The notes under the pieces were generated by a model. It saw nothing but the letters and a program-made list of their open reading frames with translations, did not search any database and was not told the origin of the DNA. Source: Micromussa lordhowensis (lineage: Eukaryota > Cnidaria > Anthozoa > Scleractinia > Lobophylliidae). Taken from it: a stretch of DNA of 64,000 bases. Every line of letters begins with the position of its first letter. Positions within the stretch are counted from its first letter, which is position 1. This document shows, in pieces, positions 50,432-61,300 of this stretch. The position numbers and the translations under genes were made by a program. The DNA lies in assembly GCA_964020085.1 (NCBI GenBank), contig OZ026603.1, positions 6,994,046 to 7,058,045 of the forward strand, in the 5' to 3' direction.

Positions 50432-53400
50432 AAATTTGACATAGCTCGGCTTCACGGGCACTTTAAGAGGCGCAGTTTGCAGCAAAATGTTTTGCTAGGT
50501 TGGCACTTCAAGAAAATCTTAGTTAGGACATGATGGCATTGGCGCCAGGGTGTTTTTTCTGCCCTTCTTTTTGCAGTAGTTTCCCCTGGTCCCAACTTTG
50601 CAGAATTTCAGAAAACGCGCGCTGGGGGTCCCCTTGGCAAATTTGACATAGCTCGACTTACGGGCACTTTAAGAGGCGCGGTTTGCAGCAAAATGTTCTG
50701 CTAGGTTGGCACTTCAAGGAAATCCTAGCTAGGACATGATGGCATTGGCGCCAGGTTGTTTTTTCTGGCCTTCTTTTTGCAGTAGTTTCCCCTGGTCCCA
50801 ACTTTGCAGAATTTCAGAAAACGCGCGCTGGGGGTCCCCTTGGCAAATTTGACATAGCTCGGCTTCACGGGCACTTTAAGAGGCGCGGTTTGCAGCAAAA
50901 TGTTCTGCTAGGTTGGCACCTGAGGGAAATTGTAGTTATGACATGATGGCATTGGCGCCAGGGTGTTTTTTCTGGCCTTCTTTTTGCAGTAGTTTCCCCT
51001 GGTCCCAACTTTGCAGAATTTCAGAAAACGCGCGCTGGGGGTCCCCTTGGCAAATTTGACATAGCTCGGCTTCACGGGCACTTTAAGAGGCGCAGTTTGC
51101 AGCAAAATGTTCTGCTAGGTTGGCACTTGAAGGAAATTTTAGTTAGGACATGATGGCATTGGCGCCAGGGTGTTTTTTCTGGCCTTCTTTTTGCAGTAGT
51201 TTCCCCTGGTCCCAACTTTGCAGAATTTCAGAAAACGCGCGCTGGGGGTCACCTTGGCAAATTTGACATAGCTCGGCTTCACGGGCACTTTAAGAGGCGC
51301 AGTTTCCAGCAAAATGTTCTGCTAGGTTGGCACTTTAAGAAAATATTAGTTAGGACATGATGGCATTGGCGCCAGGGTGTTTTCTCTGCCCTTCTTTTTG
51401 CAGTAGTTTCCCCTGGTCCCAACTTTGCAGAATTTCAGAAAACGCGCGCTGGGGGTCCCCTTGGCAAATTTGACATAGCTCGGCTTCACGGGCACTTTAA
51501 GAGGCGCGGTTTGCAGCAAAATGTTTTGCTAGGTTGGCACTTTAAGGATATTCTAGTTAAGACATGATGGCATTGGCGCCAGTGTGTTTTTTCTGGCCTT
51601 CTTTTTGCAGTAGTTTCCCCTGGTCCCAACTTTGCAGAATTTCAGAAAACGCGCGCTGGGGGTCCCCTTGGCAAATTTGACATAGCTCGGCTTCACGGGC
51701 ACTTTAAGAGGCGCGGTTTGCAGCAAAATGTTTTGCTAGGTTGGCACTTTAAGGATATTGTAGTTAAGACATGATGGCATTGGCGCCAGGGTGTTTTTTC
51801 TGGCCTTCTTTTTGCAGTAGTTTCCCCTGGTCCCAACTTTGCAGAATTTCAGAAAACGCGCGCTGGGGGTCCCCTTGGCAAATTTGACATAGCTCGGCTT
51901 CACGGGCACTTTAAGAGGCGCGGTTTGCAGCAAAATGTTCTGCTAGGTTGGCACTTTAAGGAAATTTTAGTTAAGACATGATGACATTGGCGCCAGGGTA
52001 TTTTTTCTGGCCTTCTTTTTGCAGTAGTTTCCCCTGGTCCCAACTTTGCAGAATTTCAAAAAACGCGCGCTGGGGGTCCCCTTGGCAAATTTGACATAGC
52101 TCGGCTTCACGGGCTTTTTAAGAGGCGCGGTTTGCAGCAAAATGTTCTGCTAGGTTAAAACTTGAAGGAAATTTTAGTTAGGACATGATGGCATTGGCGC
52201 CAGGGTGTTTTTTCTGGCCTTCTTTTTGCAGTAGTTTCCCCAGGTCCCAACTTTGCAGAATTTCAGAAAACGCGCGCTGGGGGTCCCCTTGGCAAATTTG
52301 ACATAGCTCGGCTTCACGGGCACTTTAAGAGGCGCAGTTTCCAGCAAAATGTTCTGCTAGGTTGGCACTTCAAGAAAATATTAGTTAGGACATGATGGCA
52401 TTGGCGCCAGGGTGTTTTTTCTGCCCTTCTTTTTGCAGTAGTTTCCCCTGGTCCCAACTTTGCAGAATTTCAGAAAACGCGCGCTGGGGGTCCCCTTGGC
52501 AAATTTGACATAGCTCGGCTTCACGGGCACTTTAAGAGGCGCGGTTTGCAGCAAAATGTTTTGCTAGGTTGGCACTTTAAGGATATTCTAGTTAAGACAT
52601 GATGGCATTGGCGCCAGTGTGTTTTTTCTGGCCTTCTTTTTGCAGTAGTTTCCCCTGGTCCCAACTTTGCAGAATTTCAGAAAACGCGCGCTGGGGGTCC
52701 CCTTGGCAAATTTGACATAGCTCGGCTTCACGGGCACTTTAAGAGGCGCGGTTTGCAGCAAAATGTTTTGCTAGGTTGGCACTTTAAGGATATTCTAGTT
52801 AAGACATGATGGCATTGGCGCCAGGGTGTTTTTTCTGGCCTTCTTTTTGCAGTAGTTTCCCCTGGTCCCAACTTTGCAGAATTTCAGAAAATGCGCGCTG
52901 GGGGTCCCCTTGGCAAATTTGACATAGCTCGGCTTCACGGGCACTTTAAGAGGCGCGGTTTGCAGCAAAATGTTCTGCTAGGTTGGCACTTTAAGGAAAT
53001 TTTACTTAAGACATGATGACATTGGCGCCAGGGTATTTTTTCTGGCCTTCGTTTTGCAGTAGTTTCCCCTGGTCCCAACTTTGCAGAATTTCAAAAAACG
53101 CGCGCTGGGGGTCCCCTTGGCAAATTTGACAGAGCTCGGCTTCACGGGCTTTTTAAGAGGCGCGGTTTGCAGCAAAATGTTCTGCTAGGTTAAAACTTGA
53201 AGGAAATTTTAGTTAGGACATGATGGCATTGGCGCCAGGGTGTTTTTTCTGGCCTTCTTTTTGCAGTAGTTTCCCCAGGTCCCAACTTTGCAGAATTTCA
53301 GAAAACGCGCGCTGGGGGTCTCCTTGGCAAATTTGACATAGCTTGGCTTCACGGGCACTTTAAGAGTCGCGGTTTGCAGCAAAATGTTCTGCTAGGTTGG

Positions 53401-54362
53401 CACTTCAAGAAAATTTAAGTTAGGACATGATGGCATTGGCGACAGGGTGTTTTTTATGGCCTTCTTTTTGCAGTAGTTTCCCCTGGTCCCAACTTTGCAG
53501 AATTTCAGAAAACGCGCGCTGGGGGTCTCCTTGGCAAATTTGACATAGCTCGGCTTCACGGGCACTTTAAGAGGCGCGGTTTGCAGCAAAATGTTCTGCT
53601 AGGTTGGCACTTTAAGGAAATTGTAGTTAGGACATGATGGCAATGGCGCCAGGGTGTTTTTTTTGGCCTTCTTTTTGCAGTAGTTTCCCCTGGTCCCAAC
53701 TTTGCAGAATTTCAGAAAACGCGCGCTGGGGGTCTCCTTGGCAAATTTGACATAGCTCGGCTTCACGGGCACTTTAAGAGGCGCAGTTTGCAGCAAAATG
53801 TTCTGCTAGGTTGGCACTTCAAGCAAATCTTAGTTAGGACATGATGGCATTGGCGCCAGGGTGTTTTTTCTGGCCTTCTTTTTGCAGTAGTTTCCCCTGG
53901 CCCAACTTTGCAGAATTTCAGAAAACGCGCGCTGGGGGTCACCTTGGCAAATTTGACATAGTTCGGCTTCACGGGCATTTTAAGAGGCGCGGTTTGCAGC
54001 AAAATGTTTTGCGAGGTTGGCACTTGAAGGAAATTCTAGTTAGGACATAATGGCAATTGCGCCAGGGTGTTTTTTCTGGCCTTCTTTTTGCAGTAGTTTT
54101 CCCTGGTCCCAACTTTGCAGAATTTCAGAAAACGCGCGCTGGGGGTCCCCTTGGCAAATTTGACATAGCTCGGCTTCACGGGCACTTTAAGAGGTGCGGT
54201 TTGCAGCAAAATGTTCTGCTACGTTGGCACCTGAGGGAAATTCTTGTTATGACATGATGGCATTGGCGCCAGGGTGTTTTTTCTGGCCTTCTTTTTGCAG
54301 TAGTTTCCCCTGGTCCCAACTTTGCAGAATTTCAGAAAACGCGCGCTGGGGGTCCCCTTGAT
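50432..54362 (+). repeat. Higher-order repeat G, copy 1 (19 monomers, 3931 bp)
   Basis: It matches positions 3931 bp downstream (19 x 207 minus 2) without a break. The 2 bp are lost through CTCGACTTACGG (one base short, 50653) and CCTGGCCCAAC (one base short, 53898). The match starts at 50432, just after GG at 50429-50430 faces GA at 54360-54361. I saw a single substitution against copy 2 (GGACATG near 53630, GAACATG near 57561), so identity is about 99.9% or more. Confidence 0.93.
51258..53320 (+). repeat. Nested 5-monomer duplication inside G (1035 bp x 2)
   Basis: Offsets of 1035 bp join AAATATTAG links (51341 and 52376), GCCAGTGTG, GGATATTCTAG, GGGTATTTTTTC and GGTTAAAACTTGAAGG (52152 and 53187). 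The edges are marked by GGTCACCTTGG before 51258 and GGTCTCCTTGG after 53320. The second unit has extra changes such as CTTCGTTTTGCAG (53047), GACAGAGCTCGG (53128) and AAAATGCGCGC (52888). The same pair recurs at about 55189-57251 in G copy 2, so it formed before the 19-monomer duplication. Confidence 0.88.
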
Positions 54363-57300
54363 AAATTTGACATAGCTCGGCTTCACGGGCACTTTAAGAG
54401 GCGCAGTTTGCAGCAAAATGTTTTGCTAGGTTGGCACTTCAAGAAAATCTTAGTTAGGACATGATGGCATTGGCGCCAGGGTGTTTTTTCTGCCCTTCTT
54501 TTTGCAGTAGTTTCCCCTGGTCCCAACTTTGCAGAATTTCAGAAAACGCGCGCTGGGGGTCCCCTTGGCAAATTTGACATAGCTCGACTTACGGGCACTT
54601 TAAGAGGCGCGGTTTGCAGCAAAATGTTCTGCTAGGTTGGCACTTCAAGGAAATCCTAGCTAGGACATGATGGCATTGGCGCCAGGTTGTTTTTTCTGGC
54701 CTTCTTTTTGCAGTAGTTTCCCCTGGTCCCAACTTTGCAGAATTTCAGAAAACGCGCGCTGGGGGTCCCCTTGGCAAATTTGACATAGCTCGGCTTCACG
54801 GGCACTTTAAGAGGCGCGGTTTGCAGCAAAATGTTCTGCTAGGTTGGCACCTGAGGGAAATTGTAGTTATGACATGATGGCATTGGCGCCAGGGTGTTTT
54901 TTCTGGCCTTCTTTTTGCAGTAGTTTCCCCTGGTCCCAACTTTGCAGAATTTCAGAAAACGCGCGCTGGGGGTCCCCTTGGCAAATTTGACATAGCTCGG
55001 CTTCACGGGCACTTTAAGAGGCGCAGTTTGCAGCAAAATGTTCTGCTAGGTTGGCACTTGAAGGAAATTTTAGTTAGGACATGATGGCATTGGCGCCAGG
55101 GTGTTTTTTCTGGCCTTCTTTTTGCAGTAGTTTCCCCTGGTCCCAACTTTGCAGAATTTCAGAAAACGCGCGCTGGGGGTCACCTTGGCAAATTTGACAT
55201 AGCTCGGCTTCACGGGCACTTTAAGAGGCGCAGTTTCCAGCAAAATGTTCTGCTAGGTTGGCACTTTAAGAAAATATTAGTTAGGACATGATGGCATTGG
55301 CGCCAGGGTGTTTTCTCTGCCCTTCTTTTTGCAGTAGTTTCCCCTGGTCCCAACTTTGCAGAATTTCAGAAAACGCGCGCTGGGGGTCCCCTTGGCAAAT
55401 TTGACATAGCTCGGCTTCACGGGCACTTTAAGAGGCGCGGTTTGCAGCAAAATGTTTTGCTAGGTTGGCACTTTAAGGATATTCTAGTTAAGACATGATG
55501 GCATTGGCGCCAGTGTGTTTTTTCTGGCCTTCTTTTTGCAGTAGTTTCCCCTGGTCCCAACTTTGCAGAATTTCAGAAAACGCGCGCTGGGGGTCCCCTT
55601 GGCAAATTTGACATAGCTCGGCTTCACGGGCACTTTAAGAGGCGCGGTTTGCAGCAAAATGTTTTGCTAGGTTGGCACTTTAAGGATATTGTAGTTAAGA
55701 CATGATGGCATTGGCGCCAGGGTGTTTTTTCTGGCCTTCTTTTTGCAGTAGTTTCCCCTGGTCCCAACTTTGCAGAATTTCAGAAAACGCGCGCTGGGGG
55801 TCCCCTTGGCAAATTTGACATAGCTCGGCTTCACGGGCACTTTAAGAGGCGCGGTTTGCAGCAAAATGTTCTGCTAGGTTGGCACTTTAAGGAAATTTTA
55901 GTTAAGACATGATGACATTGGCGCCAGGGTATTTTTTCTGGCCTTCTTTTTGCAGTAGTTTCCCCTGGTCCCAACTTTGCAGAATTTCAAAAAACGCGCG
56001 CTGGGGGTCCCCTTGGCAAATTTGACATAGCTCGGCTTCACGGGCTTTTTAAGAGGCGCGGTTTGCAGCAAAATGTTCTGCTAGGTTAAAACTTGAAGGA
56101 AATTTTAGTTAGGACATGATGGCATTGGCGCCAGGGTGTTTTTTCTGGCCTTCTTTTTGCAGTAGTTTCCCCAGGTCCCAACTTTGCAGAATTTCAGAAA
56201 ACGCGCGCTGGGGGTCCCCTTGGCAAATTTGACATAGCTCGGCTTCACGGGCACTTTAAGAGGCGCAGTTTCCAGCAAAATGTTCTGCTAGGTTGGCACT
56301 TCAAGAAAATATTAGTTAGGACATGATGGCATTGGCGCCAGGGTGTTTTTTCTGCCCTTCTTTTTGCAGTAGTTTCCCCTGGTCCCAACTTTGCAGAATT
56401 TCAGAAAACGCGCGCTGGGGGTCCCCTTGGCAAATTTGACATAGCTCGGCTTCACGGGCACTTTAAGAGGCGCGGTTTGCAGCAAAATGTTTTGCTAGGT
56501 TGGCACTTTAAGGATATTCTAGTTAAGACATGATGGCATTGGCGCCAGTGTGTTTTTTCTGGCCTTCTTTTTGCAGTAGTTTCCCCTGGTCCCAACTTTG
56601 CAGAATTTCAGAAAACGCGCGCTGGGGGTCCCCTTGGCAAATTTGACATAGCTCGGCTTCACGGGCACTTTAAGAGGCGCGGTTTGCAGCAAAATGTTTT
56701 GCTAGGTTGGCACTTTAAGGATATTCTAGTTAAGACATGATGGCATTGGCGCCAGGGTGTTTTTTCTGGCCTTCTTTTTGCAGTAGTTTCCCCTGGTCCC
56801 AACTTTGCAGAATTTCAGAAAATGCGCGCTGGGGGTCCCCTTGGCAAATTTGACATAGCTCGGCTTCACGGGCACTTTAAGAGGCGCGGTTTGCAGCAAA
56901 ATGTTCTGCTAGGTTGGCACTTTAAGGAAATTTTACTTAAGACATGATGACATTGGCGCCAGGGTATTTTTTCTGGCCTTCGTTTTGCAGTAGTTTCCCC
57001 TGGTCCCAACTTTGCAGAATTTCAAAAAACGCGCGCTGGGGGTCCCCTTGGCAAATTTGACAGAGCTCGGCTTCACGGGCTTTTTAAGAGGCGCGGTTTG
57101 CAGCAAAATGTTCTGCTAGGTTAAAACTTGAAGGAAATTTTAGTTAGGACATGATGGCATTGGCGCCAGGGTGTTTTTTCTGGCCTTCTTTTTGCAGTAG
57201 TTTCCCCAGGTCCCAACTTTGCAGAATTTCAGAAAACGCGCGCTGGGGGTCTCCTTGGCAAATTTGACATAGCTTGGCTTCACGGGCACTTTAAGAGTCG

Positions 57301-58335
57301 CGGTTTGCAGCAAAATGTTCTGCTAGGTTGGCACTTCAAGAAAATTTAAGTTAGGACATGATGGCATTGGCGACAGGGTGTTTTTTATGGCCTTCTTTTT
57401 GCAGTAGTTTCCCCTGGTCCCAACTTTGCAGAATTTCAGAAAACGCGCGCTGGGGGTCTCCTTGGCAAATTTGACATAGCTCGGCTTCACGGGCACTTTA
57501 AGAGGCGCGGTTTGCAGCAAAATGTTCTGCTAGGTTGGCACTTTAAGGAAATTGTAGTTAGAACATGATGGCAATGGCGCCAGGGTGTTTTTTTTGGCCT
57601 TCTTTTTGCAGTAGTTTCCCCTGGTCCCAACTTTGCAGAATTTCAGAAAACGCGCGCTGGGGGTCTCCTTGGCAAATTTGACATAGCTCGGCTTCACGGG
57701 CACTTTAAGAGGCGCAGTTTGCAGCAAAATGTTCTGCTAGGTTGGCACTTCAAGCAAATCTTAGTTAGGACATGATGGCATTGGCGCCAGGGTGTTTTTT
57801 CTGGCCTTCTTTTTGCAGTAGTTTCCCCTGGCCCAACTTTGCAGAATTTCAGAAAACGCGCGCTGGGGGTCACCTTGGCAAATTTGACATAGTTCGGCTT
57901 CACGGGCATTTTAAGAGGCGCGGTTTGCAGCAAAATGTTTTGCGAGGTTGGCACTTGAAGGAAATTCTAGTTAGGACATAATGGCAATTGCGCCAGGGTG
58001 TTTTTTCTGGCCTTCTTTTTGCAGTAGTTTTCCCTGGTCCCAACTTTGCAGAATTTCAGAAAACGCGCGCTGGGGGTCCCCTTGGCAAATTTGACATAGC
58101 TCGGCTTCACGGGCACTTTAAGAGGTGCGGTTTGCAGCAAAATGTTCTGCTACGTTGGCACCTGAGGGAAATTCTTGTTATGACATGATGGCATTGGCGC
58201 CAGGGTGTTTTTTCTGGCCTTCTTTTTGCAGTAGTTTCCCCTGGTCCCAACTTTGCAGAATTTCAGAAAACGCGCGCTGGGGGTCCCCTTGATAAATTTG
58301 ACATAGCTCGGCTTCACGGGCACTTTAAGAGGCGC
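54363..58335 (+). repeat. Higher-order repeat G, copy 2 (19 monomers, 3931 bp plus ~42 bp)
   Basis: It repeats 50432-54362 almost exactly and runs about 42 bp further into a third round (CCCCTTGATAAATTTG near 58284) before GCGCGG at 58336 replaces GCGCAG. The overhang is what an unequal exchange inside a conserved stretch would leave. Among all long repeats here this pair looks the youngest. Confidence 0.93.
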
Positions 58336-61300
58336 GGTTTGCAGCAAAATGTTCTGCTAGGTTGGCACTTCAAGGAAATCCTAGTTAGGAGATGATGGCA
58401 TTGGCGCCAGGGTGTTTTTCCTGGCCTTCTTTTTGCAGTAGTTTCCCCTGGTCCCAACTTTGCTGAATTTCAGAAAACGCGCGCTGGGGGTCCCCTTGGC
58501 AAATTTGACCTAGTTTGGCTTCACGGGCACTTTAAGAGGCGCGGTTTCCAGCAAAATGTTTTGCTAGGTTGGCACTTTAAGGAAATCGTAGTTAGGACAT
58601 GATGGCATATGCGCCAGGGTTTTTTTTTTGGCCTTCTTTTTGCAGTAGTTTCCCCTGGTCCCAACTTTGCAGAATTTCAGAAAACGCGCGCTGGGGGTCC
58701 CCTTGGCAAATTTGACATAGCTCGGCTTCCCGGGGACTTTAAGAGGCGCGGTTTGCAGCAAACTGTTCTGCTTGATTGGCACTTGAAGGAAATTCTAGTT
58801 AGGACATGATGGCATTGGCGCCAGGGTGTTTTCTTTGGCCTTCTTTTTGCAGTAGTTTTCCCTGGTCCCAACTTTGCAGAATTTCAGAAAACGCGCGCTG
58901 GGGGTCCCCTTGGCAAATTTGACATAGCTCGGCTTCACTGGCATTTCAAGAGGCGCGGTTTGCAGCAAAATGCTCTGCTAGGTTTGCACTTTAAGGAAAT
59001 CTTAGCTAGGACATGATGGCATTGGCGCCAGGGTAATTTTTTTGGCCTTCTGTTTGCAGTAGTTTCCCCTGGTCCCAACTTTGCAGAATTTCAGAAAACG
59101 CGCGCTGGGGGTCCCCTTGGCAAATTTGTAATAGCTCGGCTTCACAGGCAGTTTAAGAGGCGCAGTTTGCAGCAAAATGTTCTGCTAGGTTGGCACTTTA
59201 AGGAAATCCTAGTTAAGACATGATGGCATTGGCGCCAGGGTGTTTTTTCCGGCCTTCTTTTTGCAGTAGTTTTCCCTGGTCCCAACTTTGCAGAATTTCA
59301 GAAAACGCGCGCTGGGGGTCCCCTTTGCAAATTTGACATAGCTCGGCTTCACGGGCACGTTAAGACGCGCGGTTTGCAGCAAAATGTTTTGCTAGGCTAG
59401 CACTTCAAGGAAATCGTAGTTAGGACATGATGGCATTGGCGCCAGGGTGTTTTTTTTTGGCCTTCTTTTTGCAGTAGTTTCCCCTGGTCCCAACTTTGCA
59501 GAATTTCAGAAACGCGCGCTGGGGGTCCCCTTGGCAAATTTGACATAGCTCGGCTTCACTGGCATTTTAAGAGGCGCGGTTTGCAGCAAAATGCTCTGCT
59601 AGGTTTCCACTTTAAGGAAATGTTAGCTAGGACATGATGGCATTGGCGCCAGGGTAATTTTTCTGGCCTTCTGTTTGCAGTAGTTTCCCCTGGTCCCAAC
59701 TTTGCAGAATTTCAGAAAACGCGCGCTGGGGGTCCCCTTGGCAAATTTGTAATAGCTCGGCTTCACAGGCAGTTTAAGAGGCGCAGTTTGCAGCAAAATG
59801 TTCTGCTAGGTTGGCACTTTAAGGAAATCCTAGTTGAAACATGATGGCATTGGCGCCAGGGTGTTTTTTCCGGCCTTCTTTTTGCAGTAGTTTCCCCTGG
59901 TCCCAACTTTGCAGAATTTCAGAAAACGCGCGCTGGAGGTCCCCTTGGCAAATTTGACATAGCTCGGCTTCACGGGCACTTTAAGAGGCGCGGTTTGCAG
60001 CAAAATGTTCTGCTAGGTTAGCACTTCAAGGACATTCTAGTTAGGACATGATGGCATTCGCGACAGGGTGTTTTTTCTGGCCTTCTTTTTTCAGTAGTTT
60101 CCCCTGGTCCCAACTTTGCAGAATTTCAGAAAACGCGCGCTGGGGGTCCCCTTGGCAAATTTGACATAGCTTGGCTTCACGGGCACTTTAAGAGGCGCGG
60201 TTTGCAGCAAAATGTTCTGCTAGGTTGGCACTTCAAGGAAATTTTACTTAGGACATGATAGCATTGGCGCCAGGATGTTTTTTCTGGCCTTCTTTTTGCA
60301 GTAGTTACCCCTGGTCCCAACTTTGCAGAATTTCAGAAAACGCGCGCTGGGGGTCCCCTTGGCAAATTTGACATAGCTCGGCTTCACGGGCATTTTAAGA
60401 AGCGCGGTTTGCAGCAAAATGTTCTGCTAGGTTGGCACTTCAAGGAAATCCTAGTTAGCACATGATGGCATTGGTGCCAGGGTGTTTTTTTCTGGCCTTC
60501 TTTTTGCAGTAGTTTTCCCTGGACCAACTTTGCAGAATTTCAGAAAACGCGCGCTGGGGGTCCCCTTTGCAAATTTGACATAGCTCGGCTTCACGGGCAC
60601 GTTAAGACGCGCGGTTTGCAGCAAAATGTTCTGCTAGGCTAGCACTTCAAGGAAATTGTAGTTAGGACATGATGGCATTGGCGCCAGGGTGTTTTTTTTT
60701 GGCCTTCTTTTTGCAGTAGTTTCCCCTGGTCCCAACTTTGCAGAATTTCAGAAACGCGCGCTGGGGGTCCCCTTGGCAAATTTGACATAGCTCGGCTTCA
60801 CGGGCACTTTAAGAGGCGCGGTTTCCAGCAAAATGTTCTGCTAGGTTGGCACTTTAAGGAAATCCTAGTTAAGACATGATGGCATTGGCGCTAGGGTGTT
60901 TTTTCTGGCCTTCTTTTTACAGTAGTTTCCCCTGGTCCCAACTTTGCAGAATTTCAGAAAACGCGCGCTGGGGGTCCCCTTGGCAAATTTGACATAGCTC
61001 GGCTTCACGGGCACTTTAAGAGGCGCGGTTTGCATCAAAATGTTCTGCTAGGTTAGCACTTTAAGGAAATTTTAGTAAGGACATGATGGCATTGGCGCCA
61101 GGGTGTTTTTTCTGGCCTTCTTTTTGCAGTAGTTTCCCCTGGTCCCAACTTTGCAGAATTTCAGAAAACGCGCGCTGGGGGTCCCCTTGGCAAATTTGAC
61201 ATAGCTTGGCTTCACGGGCACTTTAAGAGGCGCGGTTTGCATCAAAATGTTCTGCTAGGTTGGCACTTTAAGGAAATCCTAGTTAAGACATGATGGCATT

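Noticed and set aside
50432..58335. Assembly artefact as the cause of the near-perfect repeats
   Set aside because: It cannot be excluded from sequence alone. Each repeat pair (A, B, F, G) shows at least one private difference and different, sharp end points, which is easier to explain by real duplication. Kept as a caution in the findings.
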